A stretch of 64,000 nucleotides of DNA from Conoideocrella luteorostrata (lineage: Eukaryota; Ascomycota; Sordariomycetes; Hypocreales; Clavicipitaceae): positions 211,061 to 275,060 of the forward strand of contig JASWJB010000016.1 in assembly GCA_032433595.1 (NCBI GenBank), read 5' to 3'. The notes below the pieces were generated by a model, which saw only the letters and a list, made by a program, of their open reading frames with translations, ran no database searches and was not told where the DNA came from. Position 1 is the first letter of the stretch, and every line of letters begins with the position of its first letter. Shown one piece after another: positions 36,860 through 46,929 of the stretch. The position numbers and the translations under genes were made by a program.

Positions 36860-38841
36860 ATGGCTCGTCAACGCGCAAATCCGCTTCAAGATCCGCTCCA
36901 TTATGCGTCGCTACAGAAGAAGGTCGGTCCGCCTGCGACCAAGGCTTCCGCGGCGCGAGAGATGCCAAGCTATGACTACAGTATGCTCATTGCGCAATGT
37001 GTATTGACCATGTATTTGACGCTGACTGGGAACCAATTGCAGTCATTGTTGGCGGTGGCGCGGCGGGCTGTGTTCTTGCAGGCACATTGTCGGAAGACCA
37101 GAATGTATCAGTGCTGCTCATCGAGGCGGGTGTTGACAATAATAAGCTCATGGAAACTAAAGCCCCTTTGATGTACGGAAAGCTGTTTCATGGAGAGCAT
37201 GATTGGAATTACTTTACGATGGAGCAGTCGAGCCTGGCATCACGCCGACTCTACTGGCCGCGCGCGAGAGTCCTCGGCGGATGCACGTCAATGAACACCA
37301 TGATGTACCATCACTGCTCGCCGTCAGACTATGACGAATGGGTATCCAAACATGGCTGCGACGGATGGGGCTATGATGATCTGGCTCCATCTTTCAGAGA
37401 AATGGAGGGTTTTACCCCAAACAAGGCGCGGCCAGCTATTGACTTGATGCACCGAGGGACTGCTGGACCATGGAACAGGATACTCCTGGTTGACCGAGAT
37501 TGGCGAGAAGGGATTCTTGGCAGCGTGCGAGGAATCGGGCATCCGGTACAACTCAGATGTCAACACGCCTGCCGGATCACTCGGCGCAACACGATTCCAG
37601 ACATCCATCGACCAGAAGGGCCAGCGCTCATCCCCAGCAACCGCCTTCCTATCCCCGGAGGCTCGCAATCGCCCAAACCTGTTCGTGGCCTGCAACGCGC
37701 GCGTGTTGCGAGTGCTTTTTGACCGGCTGAGCGGCGAAGTTCCTGTCGCTTTCGGTGTTGAGCTCAAGACAGCCAGAGACGGGCCGCTCTTTCAGGCCCA
37801 CGCCAGGCGCGAGGTGATTCTGTCCGGCGGTTCAGTGAACACGCCGCAGATATTGATGATGAGCGGCATCGGTGCCGCGGACGAGCTAAAGAAGCACGGG
37901 ATCGCCCTTGTGAAGGAGAACCAGAACGTTGGAAAGCACCTCAAGGACCACCTCACCAGCGCTGGGATTCTCTGCAAGGCTAGAGCAGGCACCACGCTTG
38001 ACTATCTGGCCAACGATCTGAAGGCTGTGCCGGCGCTGCTGCGTTGGCTTGCCCTTGGATCCGGCCCGCTTACGAGTAATGTGGCAGAGGTTGCTGCGTT
38101 CCTGCGAAGCGTGGACTGTGAATCTTCCGAGCCTTCGACCGCAAAGCCCGCTGACAACAGTAGCGGCAAGGAAGCTCCAGATCTGGAGATCATCGGGGCT
38201 CCCCTGGCATACATCCACCATGGAGAAGAGACTGCAAAAAACGGCGATAACATATACAGTATGGTAGCGGTCGGGCTGCGACCAAAAAGCTCAGGAAACA
38301 TTACCCTTCGAAGCAGCGATCCATTCGATGCGCGTAAGTATTGTATTCAATGTTCTGCGCCGCTGCCATCCCCCTTTTTCTGCTTGCTAACTACGGCTCA
38401 GCCGTCATCGACCCAAGATACTTGAGCGACGAGAAAGACAACGACCGTAAGGTGTTGCTGGTGGGAATGCGTATGCTGCTGAGGATCATGAGAGCCCCTG
38501 CCTTTCAAAAGTTCTTCGAGGCAGTGCCGGTAGATGACGATGTCACGTTGTACTGGTGGCCATACTCCAGCAGCGACCCGGATGCCATCACGGACGAACA
38601 ACTGACACGGTCCATGAGGGAAAAGGCCTTTACACTCTATCACCCCGTGGGAACGGCACGAATGGGACCTTCGGCATCCACGAGCGTCGTCGACCTGCAG
38701 TGCCGTGTGCATGGCGTCGAGGGCTTGCGAGTCGTAGACGCGAGCATTTTCCCGGAGCAGGTCAGTGGGCATCCAGCCGCTCCGGTCGCAGCCATTGCAT
38801 ACAAGGCTAGCAAAATTATCAGGGAGTCATATTCCAACTGA
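36860..38841 (+). CDS. GMC-family FAD-dependent oxidoreductase, interrupted by a frameshift
   Basis: The exons are 36860-36980, 37043-38333 and 38402-38841, with introns GTATGC...GCAG and GTAAGT...TCAG. Joining exon 1 to exon 2 completes the FAD-binding motif YDYIIVGGGAAGC. GMC signature 1 follows (RVLGGCTSMNTMMYHH), then signature 2 (SGGSVNTPQILMMSGIG) and the C-terminal catalytic region with HPVGTARMG and SGHPAAPVAAIAYKAS. These give the two active-site histidines of choline dehydrogenase-like enzymes. The expected length is about 620 residues. Within exon 2, around 37465-37485, the frame moves by one base: upstream reads HRGTAGPW in frame 1, downstream resumes at GYSWLTEIGEKG in frame 2. 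This means one extra or two missing bases, and no intron fits there. As written, translation would stop at 37722, before the substrate domain. It is either a recent loss of function or a sequencing error. Such enzymes oxidise alcohols or aldehydes, often in secondary-metabolite clusters. Confidence 0.85.
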
Positions 38842-39830
38842 AGCTATATACCTCGGCCACGGTGGGGCCGCGTCATGTTACTGTGTCCTCTGCTTCGTTT
38901 TGGTTATTGCTACAGCCACTCTTAATGGCTTTGCTAGACTCGCTTTGCTCGCTTATTCTATTTTATGCCCTTTGGAATATTTCTCGCAAAATCTCTTACC
39001 CGCACAGTTCGTACGGTGGCGAATCTTTGTAAACACAAAAAAGATCTAGTTTTCCATTAGATCTCTTTCAGCCTTTGCTGCGAAGCGAATAAATAGGTGA
39101 TAGATAGGTTTACCGACATCACGGTATTGCTGTATTCGAGCCGATAGAATAGATTGTATCCGCCTCTGATCGGCAAGTGAACCTTTTTCAGCCTCACCAG
39201 GCCTGTAATTTCATCATGAGATGGCAGATATCGCGATAAATTTCCGAATCGTGTAGTGATCCCTCTCACGACTTGATATCCTCGCCGCTTTTCTTGTCCA
39301 CGCGGACGTATCTCGGTTTCGGCGCCATTGCTTGTCAGTTGAAGGGGCAATCTCAAAAAAAGTTTGGAAGATTTGGAGTCTTGAAGCAAATTAGAACCAG
39401 AGCCGTGTGGTAGCTGTCTTCATATGCACGTTTTAAAATGGGAAAGAACATTGCATGTTGGGCTTCATGGAGCTCGCGAGGACAAACAAGATCACGGACC
39501 GAAATCCTCGTCACCAACAGCAGCCAGCCAAATGCAATAGCATAAGGACCTACATAACCCGTGCTTGTCCAGACTGCTAGCTAAAAGATTGGGCGGGCCA
39601 CCAAACCGACCTCAAGATTGGTGAATGTGTCCATATACGGGCGGAAAAGTAACGGCTAGCCCCCAATCGTCGCCAACGTTGAGGCCACTCATAACAGTGG
39701 TTGCTATCATTCCCAACCATTCCCAACGGCGACATAAACTGAACTGTTTTTGATTTCGGCACCGCCAATTGGTAGGTCTTTTGGAGGACCTATGCGTTGT
39801 GCAATACCAGGAAACGAATATAAGTCTGCG
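38842..39830. other. Convergent 3' spacer
   Basis: Tail-to-tail spacer of about 1 kb between the GMC oxidoreductase (+) and the HDO protein (-). No gene is seen. Confidence 0.6.
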
Positions 39831-42125
39831 TTACATGCATCTACGTAAAGCACTTATACCCAGCTGCAAGCCCGCCATCAAATTTCTGTATTGCCCATCA
39901 TCCGTCCTTCGCAGTTCCTGAGCACACTCGTCCAGACACGTCTTTTCTCTCGCCACAATAGCTTTCAATGCGAGATGACTCTCCTGGTTCAGAAGCTCAG
40001 GGGCTCTCCCAATGGCGTACTTGAACTCTAGGAAAGCCATGGCTAGGCCCAGCAGCAAGCCAAGATTCGCAACAGGGCGAACGCTCCAGCGCAGCATATC
40101 GTTTGCCAATCTGGCACTATCGTCACATTGGCCCTGGCTAGCCGCTAGAAGAAAGACCTCTTGTACAGACACAGGCTTGGCACTGGTTGTGTGGTTGATC
40201 TTACGGACTAGCTCGAGGCCAATGTCTACCAAGCTGGTGTGGGAGTGCCGTCTCAACTCGTCCATGCCGGCGACCATGTTGGTTTCCATCCCGAAACCGG
40301 CCTGGGCGCGCAAGAGGCGCAGGATACTGGCATGTAGGGGGTATGTGGTCCGGGAGGGCACATTGATCGTGTTCTCTAGAAGACTGATGTGCGCGAACCA
40401 AAGCGTGATCACGTCTGGCAGCTGGGCGACCGAAGGAGAGCTCAGGGGTTGCTGAGCAACCCAAGGACCTTGGTCGACACCAGTTTCCTGAGATCTTAAG
40501 GCTGTGGACGTTGCCTTACTACATACAGGAAGCAAGAACGGATGGTGACAAGCCGGGTCTCGGAGTTCGGCAACGACGTCCTTGGAAGCCACTGATTTTC
40601 TGAGGGTGAACCTCCAATATGGCAAAGCTCTATCTTCTGGCCCCAAGGCGTCGACCCATGAACAAAGAGTAGCCAACTCGCTGCTTGTGAAGGCGCCAAA
40701 CATGCGCCCGCCCCACGAGAGCTCGCGTACGAGGAGACTCTTGCTGCTCGCTCCCGGGATGACCCAAGGCTTGGCTCGGCTGAGGGCAGCCAGGAGTTCC
40801 AGCTGATGCTCCCGGTCTGGGTACTTCCACTTGCTCGGCTCAAGCCAACCGGATAGGGTGTGAGCGCCGATGCGAACCTTGCTTTGACAATGGAACTTCT
40901 GCGACACCAGAGCCTTTGCTCTGAAGATATCAATCATTCGGGTACTAAGAGGATCAAGTGACGGGTCGGGCAGGCTGTGTCTTGTATGTTTCAATCCCGA
41001 CATTACCATCGTAGAAGCGGCAGGGGCTTCAGGTTCACAACCACAATGTCCCAGCCTTTCAGACAGAGTGTAACCAGCCTGAACGCGTCTCCATGCTTGC
41101 TGCGTGGCCGTCTCACCCTCGGTCTGTCGCACAAGCTCTAGGTAGCGCGTCACAGCGTGCGTTGCCATGGCCGTGTGTCCCGAATCAGCATTGTCTATGG
41201 CAATGTGGATGAGAAAATAATACGGGTCCATACCGAGACCCTTGAGTTCATGAGCTGCCTTCATGGTCTCCAGCGTGACCATCTCGAAGTGCATATTAAA
41301 CCCGAGAATTTCCGGAAGAAACTCGTTGGGGAACAGCGAGATGAGAAGCTGAGCCACAGCTGCCTTCCAGGCGGCACGATTATTTACTTCATCCCAGTGG
41401 CCGAGATTGATGAAATCAGCACTATGGCCCTCCGGCAGAGGACATCCAATACCCGCCAGGAGCTTTCGGTAGAGATAGACGTGATGTTTGGACAGATCAC
41501 CGTCGCCATACTCCTCCGACATAACCTGCCAGGCATCTCTTGTGATTCCTCGCAGGGCAAAGGGTGTGGTGATCTTGTGTACATGGCCGAGCCAAGCACC
41601 GTCAACAAGCTTGACAGGAGCTTGCTCCAACAGCCATGTCTTGGCAGCTCCAGCAGTCCCAAACAGCTCGGGACCGTGGCCTTGCCTTCGTCGGTCCAAG
41701 TAACTTGCCCATTCCGCCAGGACGTTTTCGCGCATATCCTCAACGAAGCCCCAAACATGCTCGGCCTTATACTGTTCGATGCGGAGTATACTCTCCTGGG
41801 GCTGCTGGAGGGCGAGCGAAAGGCCTTGGGACAATAAAGACAAGAGCTTGTCTCGGGCTGGTGCCAGCACGTCGGGGTGGTCTTCAAGATTCTGAAGCTG
41901 AAAGAACATGCTGCGATACCATTGTGTTGAATCAGGGTCCGCAGAATTTAACCTTGGACTCTTCACATCCTTAAACGTGGGAACTCGTATGTTGCTAGCA
42001 GGCGCAATGGAGCTCTTTTTTCTAATCAAGCCAAAGGAGTAAATTATGGCAGGCAGTAAGAGGACTAAGGGGAGGATGGAATGATATCGCAAGATGATAG
42101 ATGACAAAGGGTCTAGAAAATTCAT
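39831..42125 (-). CDS. Haem-oxygenase-like diiron (HDO) / iron-containing redox enzyme family protein
   Basis: A single intronless frame of 764 residues. Residues 8-34 form a hydrophobic N-terminal segment (ILPLVLLLPAIIYSFGLI) followed by Arg-Lys-Lys, which looks like an ER signal anchor. The HDO domain spans about residues 170-400. It contains the family helix EEYGDGDLSKHHVYLY (candidate ligands Glu205 and His214/215), a second helix FEMVTLETMKAAHE (Glu281, Glu286) and HIAIDNADSGHTAMA (His307, Asp311, Asp314, His317). These fit the Glu/His/Glu/His/Asp/His diiron site of this superfamily. Known HDOs oxidise amine or carboxylate groups of amino-acid and fatty-acid substrates, for example fragmenting them to alkenes, N-oxygenating to nitro groups or forming rings. 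The C-terminal half (400-764) is helical and unassigned. Start: the first ATG, giving the anchor. It shares its 718-base upstream region with the divergent 2OG oxygenase gene. Confidence 0.85.
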   Translation of the reverse strand: MNFLDPLSSIILRYHSILPLVLLLPAIIYSFGLIRKKSSIAPASNIRVPTFKDVKSPRLNSADPDSTQWYRSMFFQLQNLEDHPDVLAPARDKLLSLLSQGLSLALQQPQESILRIEQYKAEHVWGFVEDMRENVLAEWASYLDRRRQGHGPELFGTAGAAKTWLLEQAPVKLVDGAWLGHVHKITTPFALRGITRDAWQVMSEEYGDGDLSKHHVYLYRKLLAGIGCPLPEGHSADFINLGHWDEVNNRAAWKAAVAQLLISLFPNEFLPEILGFNMHFEMVTLETMKAAHELKGLGMDPYYFLIHIAIDNADSGHTAMATHAVTRYLELVRQTEGETATQQAWRRVQAGYTLSERLGHCGCEPEAPAASTMVMSGLKHTRHSLPDPSLDPLSTRMIDIFRAKALVSQKFHCQSKVRIGAHTLSGWLEPSKWKYPDREHQLELLAALSRAKPWVIPGASSKSLLVRELSWGGRMFGAFTSSELATLCSWVDALGPEDRALPYWRFTLRKSVASKDVVAELRDPACHHPFLLPVCSKATSTALRSQETGVDQGPWVAQQPLSSPSVAQLPDVITLWFAHISLLENTINVPSRTTYPLHASILRLLRAQAGFGMETNMVAGMDELRRHSHTSLVDIGLELVRKINHTTSAKPVSVQEVFLLAASQGQCDDSARLANDMLRWSVRPVANLGLLLGLAMAFLEFKYAIGRAPELLNQESHLALKAIVAREKTCLDECAQELRRTDDGQYRNLMAGLQLGISALRRCM

Positions 42126-42843
42126 GCTGACAACACTGCTGCCTTAGAAGAAAGTCCTTTGAAGGGGCGGGATATGGCATTCCAATGTAAGATGTGACCA
42201 TCGGGGTTGTAATACTTCAGGAAAGAGGCGCCTTGCTTGGAAGCACGCTACTGCTTAGAGAAGTCCAGGCTGATAAACCCCGTTTCCACCTGTGTTGTAT
42301 ACAAAGGTCCTCTCCCCTACTGGCGGTTTCAGCAGATAAGAGGAAGAGGACGGCTGAGAATTGTGGCGAGCTGTATGTCTGCTGCTCCGTCTTTTCATTG
42401 GCAATGGCTGGGGCCTTTCCAGCGGAGCTTCAGTTTCAGTCTCAGCATTCTGCACTTATCCAAGACTGCAGTAGTGGTGTAGGTAGCAAGCGAGAAGGAT
42501 TATTCATGCTGAACATTGGGTGTGTCGATACATTGTTAACGTTGCAATGACTTTCCTGGATAGCGTTAGACTTAACGCCAGGATTTACATGCTGTTACAT
42601 ATTGCAGCATTGCTATTACTTACCAGAACTACACAAGTCTTTAAGAGAGGAGCGTGAGTGGATAGACGATGGTCTGTTGTTACGTGGTAGTCTGCGATGG
42701 TTTGTAAGCGACACAATTTCCCCATCTCCTTCCTCCCTTTCTTCCTCCGCTCTTGTTTCTACGCGTGGTAAACGTCCAGACTATCCACGAGCTCTCTTTT
42801 TTTCCCTTTATCATTTTCAACGTTCTTTGCCCAAGACCACGCT
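42126..42843. promoter_or_regulatory. Bidirectional promoter between HDO and 2OG-oxygenase genes
   Basis: These 718 bases separate two head-to-head oxygenase genes and must drive both. The right part (about 42715-42830) is strongly CT-rich, typical for fungal promoters and leaders. No specific transcription-factor site is certain. Confidence 0.5.
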
Positions 42844-43783
42844 ATGGCTTCCAAGGACAATGTAGCTTCTCTGGCCGTAGTTGACTACGAGGCCCTGGCG
42901 AACAAAGATGCGGGAGAGATCAAGAAGCTCGTACAGGCCTGTGAAACTGTGGGCATGTTCTACTTAAACCTCCGGAATTCCAGGATGGACGCCATTTTTG
43001 AGGACATACCGACCATCTTTGAAACAGGGAATTCCTTCTTCACGCTTCCCCACGATTGCAAGGAAAAGACGGATAGCCTTCGTGAGGGGATGGAGCGAGG
43101 GTATGAATAATATGATATCTTGTGAGCTTGCTCATTATACTAACGGATTCTGCTTAAAACATATAGCTACCATGCCGGCAAGGGATTCGAGTATTATGAG
43201 GTCAGTGTGTATTGAAGTCCAGTTGCATCCTCCTTGCGGTCCGTTTGCTGATCCATCAGTCTCATGGTAGATTGCGCGGGATGAGTATCAACTCGGCAAA
43301 TGGGTCCTGCCTGCCACCTTCGAACCACGCAAGGATTGCATCGACCGCACGATTAACTGCTTTAACCGTGTCATACAGACAGTCCTCTCCGAGGTTTGTG
43401 CTGCCTCAGGCATCGGTATCCCCGAGCTGAGTGATGATCCTACGGTTCCAAGCGATACCGCTCTCAAGCTGTTGTACAAGCCTCCATTGCACGAGCCCGG
43501 CAAGGTCATCCACCCCTGGCACACTGATTTCGGTCTTGCGACCCTGCTGTGGTATGACGAAGTGACGACGCAGATACCCATCTACGACAAAGAGGGGAAG
43601 CAGACGGAGGACTGGCAGACGGTGCCAGTAGTTGATGGTGCTGTCCTCATCAACATTGCGGACGAACTGGCTGGCAAATCTGGAGGACGCCTCCACTCGA
43701 CTGTGCATCGCGTGGTGGCTCCACCGGGCCCCATGAGGGTGAGAAACGGGATCATCTACCTTCTCCGGCCGTACAAGGTTTAG
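42844..43783 (+). CDS. 2-oxoglutarate/Fe(II)-dependent oxygenase, isopenicillin-N-synthase-like
   Basis: Three exons, 42844-43100, 43167-43200 (34 nt) and 43271-43783, give 267 residues. Splicing joins ERGYHAGKGFEYYEIARDEYQLGKW, a typical pre-core region of the family. The N-terminal DIOX-type domain is visible at residues 10-60 (VDYEALANKD, ACETVGMFYLNL). The double-stranded beta-helix core carries the iron triad His181-x-Asp183 (HPWHTDFG) and His243 (HSTVHRV). Arg255 lies in the usual 2-oxoglutarate-binding position, but the Ser of the RxS motif is not conserved (RNGIIYLLRP). At 267 residues it is shorter than the usual 300-350, the loss being at the N-terminus and between the domains, while the core is complete. 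Substrate unknown. The divergent arrangement with the HDO gene suggests co-regulation in one pathway. Confidence 0.88.
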
Positions 43784-45105
43784 CTAGACTTTGTACAGAT
43801 ACGCAATACTCCGTAGTTACGGAGTAGTTACGTTATGCAGGCAAGAATAGCCGAGTGGCGCGGGCTCTTTAGATGTCTTACCCGCTGTCACACAATAGAT
43901 CCATATCCCCCCAGCCCCCGTCCCGACTGTTGGCAACCTCGGTGTGTATACCCTGCGAAGACAGTTCCAAGTACAGAGTACCGCGCAAGACTGCAGGAAA
44001 TGTCAAGCACAGAGTGGTTGGTTATTAGGATTGTGCGGAGTATTTGCAAATGGTGTCAGTAAAACTCTACTCCGTACTAAGACGTGGTTCCAAATTTTGA
44101 AGGCTGAGACATATCCAGCACTACCCTGTCAAACCCATCCGATCATTCCCGCGTTGCTTTTCCAATGACGGGCAGGCTCGTAATCTAACCCCACGGCGGA
44201 GGCTATGTGAAGGGTTTCCCTTTTCTTCCCGCATCTTCTTCCCATGCAAAAAGCGGAACCCGTAGACAAAGCCAAAAGCCTAGACCGCCACGGCATCGTC
44301 AATACTACATCAAAATCCTGCGGGGTACTACGTGCCGCTCCAGCTCAAACTGCTGAGTATGTTTATAGATTCTCTTAGGATCCTTGTACCGAGAGAGGCC
44401 CGGGGTGTCAGGTGTTGGGGTTGGGTTGTCTGACTTGTTGGGCGCTTATTCAGTATTTTTGCATTTGCTTGGCCACTCATGTTTCAACGTGGATAACAGC
44501 TGGGCATATCCCGCATCTCCTAGATTTCCGGATAGCTGGCACGCTGATCAAATGTACCGTGAACCCACTTCCCCACCTTTGCCGCCTTATTTTCTCTGAA
44601 AATTTCTAGCGACCCGCGTAACCGGTTAGAAGCTGGCAACCCTCTTATAGTTAGTTGCATTCTAGTGTAACATAGTAATAAACAAACATTATACTCCGTA
44701 CTCTGCACAAGAAGGACTTTCAACATAGCGTGAATAAGTAGTAAACCAAGTATCTTAATATCTTATGTTGAATTAGCCTTATAACATCTGGGAGACACTT
44801 CATCCACGCTGGCGACGGAGCGGGACAAGGATATGGACACAGCTTGTAGAGGCTAAACCGAGGCGGCATGGTATCCCGATCGGCAGGCAGTGTTTCTCCT
44901 TTGCTCGGCTTGGCGGGGAGACAAGGGGGCTATTGAACTCCGTGCCGCAGTCAGCTACTCCGTATGCTAGCGAGACCGTCACAAACATGGCCTATCTCCA
45001 AGAGTTTTAGTCTACCTTGCGGGAACGAATGATAGTAGATTGCCCTACTATCGAATGGAATATAAGAGACGTCAACCATGTTCGACGGCGGGTTCCTCTG
45101 AGCCA
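43784..45105. other. Convergent 3' spacer
   Basis: A 1.3 kb tail-to-tail spacer between the 2OG oxygenase (+) and the AspRS-like gene (-). It has TACTCCGTA words at about 43807-43826, 44069, 44692 and 44956. No gene is seen. Confidence 0.6.
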
Positions 45106-46929
45106 CTAAGGTGTCAACCTATTCACATCCCGTGGGAATAAAGTGACTTCGCGAACATCATCCAATCCCAGGAATCCCTGTAACAGTCTATTGACACCCA
45201 GTCCGCAGCCACCGTGGCGGGGCATGCCAGTCTTGAATGCAGCCAGGTAGGGTTGCCACTTTTCGGCCTCGGGATCCAACGGCGGGCCACATATGCCCGC
45301 ACGCATGGCCTTGCACAGCTCGTCATACCCGTTGATGCGCTGGCTGCCGGAGCAGATCTCCCTTCCGCCAACGATAGTATCCCAGGTGTTGGAGAACCCC
45401 AGGGCATTCGGGCTAGCTTGCGAGTTAAACTGGCGCATGGATGCGGGATACTGATCAATGGTGAACACGTCCGTGCTTCCCATGTGAGGAGATTCGCGGA
45501 AGTGGCGACCAAGGGCAGCTTCCTCCTGGTCGCTGGATGATGACAGCATTTCATTAGCCCTTGAAGTTTGAAAAGAAGATCGAAGCGTGCACAACGGCAT
45601 CATTGGCATCACTTACGTGAAGTTTTTCCCGTCATCTGAATCGAGGCCAAGCTCCTCCCTCAAGATGCGCTTGGCCTCCAAAAAAGTAATACGTGGAACT
45701 CTTCCATGCTCATCTAAGCCAATTTGAAATGGCCTAGCCGAGGGATAAAGCTTTAGAACCGCCTCGAGGAGCTTCTTGTACTGTTTGCGTTCCTGGAGGT
45801 TCCTAAAGACAAATACCAACATGGACTCGATCAATTCGACCACCTCATGGTAGTCATCCTGAAAAGTCATGGCTATGTCCAAAACAGTAAACTGCAATAC
45901 ATGGTGGGTGGGTCAGCGACTATTTCCAACTTGGACGCGCGAGGGGTAGAGTGTGGAGGAAAAGTGGGACGAGGGCTTTTACTCGCCTCAGTCATATGCC
46001 GAGTAGATTTCCTAGACTTAACTTCTGCCCGGAACACAGGACCAATCTCAAATACGCGCTGCATGTCCATGGAAAGAGCCATTTGTTTGTGATGCTGCGA
46101 GCTCTGGGCCAGCCACGTATCCCTGCCGAAATATGGCAGATGGAAGTACTCGTTATCGCCAGGGATGACAGCACTAATGATGCGTGGCGTATGGACCCAA
46201 CTGAAGTCATTCGAGCACAGGAACTCGACAATCAGCTGGCACATGCCAGAATGGAGCTTGAAGATGGCTCCGGAGGCGGCGCGTCGCACGTCGAGAATGC
46301 GATTGTTGAGTCGTTCCTCGAGTCCAGCTGCGGACAATTCCTTGCATTGAAACGAAGGCAAGTTTGGAGATGCCGAGGCGATGATGTCCAGGCTCCTCAC
46401 ATAGATTGCTGCTTTAGAGCCGTTTTCACCAATTTTGGACCGCAGTCGAACGACGCCCTTGACGCTGACGATGGATTCCGGCGTCAGCTTTTGAGCCTTG
46501 CCCCACTCCGCCTCTGGAATGGCCTTGGCATCAATAATAGCTTGCAAGAAGGACTCTCGGACTCTAAGTTCCAGACATAGCTGTTCTGGGTGCTCAAATT
46601 TCAGGAGGGAGTTGACTCTGGCATCAAAGACCATCTCCTCTCCTTCCACGCCGGGAAGCGCCAAACCGACCTAGTCAATGAGCTTAGCGACTTGCCAGCT
46701 GCTGATATTCAAGATGAAGTCCACGACTTACCATTCTCTCGGCGCTGATGGTAGCACCGTTTTCAGATGAAGGCATGGTGCTTTTGAGTGAGGAGTAAGT
46801 ATTCACTTTCAGGTGCTTCTTGCGGTTGTGTTGTGATTGCAAGGCCGAGCTAGAGAAGAGGTTTTTGGGTCCCTGGCGATTGGCGAGACGTCCTCTATCC
46901 CCCCGCCCGCCTCGCCCCCTGGTGGCCAT
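45106..46929 (-). CDS. Divergent class IIb aspartyl-tRNA-synthetase-like protein in a metabolic cluster
   Basis: Four minus-strand exons: 46929-46732, 46670-45987, 45891-45617 and 45532-45106. This gives 527 residues from the first ATG, or 476 if translation starts at the ATG at 46776 (MPSSENG). Intron 2 needs a GC-AG pair: only GAG|GCGAGT...GCAG restores the family sequence RHMTE-FTVLDIAM. An OB-fold anticodon-binding-type domain is followed by the class II catalytic core with LAQSSQHHKQM, motif 2 (FEIGPVFRAE, then RHMTEF), SGSQRIN and motif 3 (GGCGLGVNRLL...LFPRD). Compared with cytosolic AspRS, the ATP-binding arginines remain, but the amino-acid pocket differs: QSPQ is QSSQ, LDxEM is LDIAM, RPFYTMPD is MRQFNSQAS, RGEE is GGRE. 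These comparisons are from knowledge of the family. It may activate aspartate or an analogue for biosynthesis, or be a drug-insensitive self-resistance copy. The basic 50-residue extension of the long form could be a weak mitochondrial presequence. Confidence 0.85.

Noticed and set aside
41157..41837. Plus-strand open frame of 226 codons
   Set aside because: Antisense to the intact HDO gene, no recognisable protein.
45951..46580. Plus-strand open frame of 209 codons
   Set aside because: Antisense to the AspRS-like catalytic domain.
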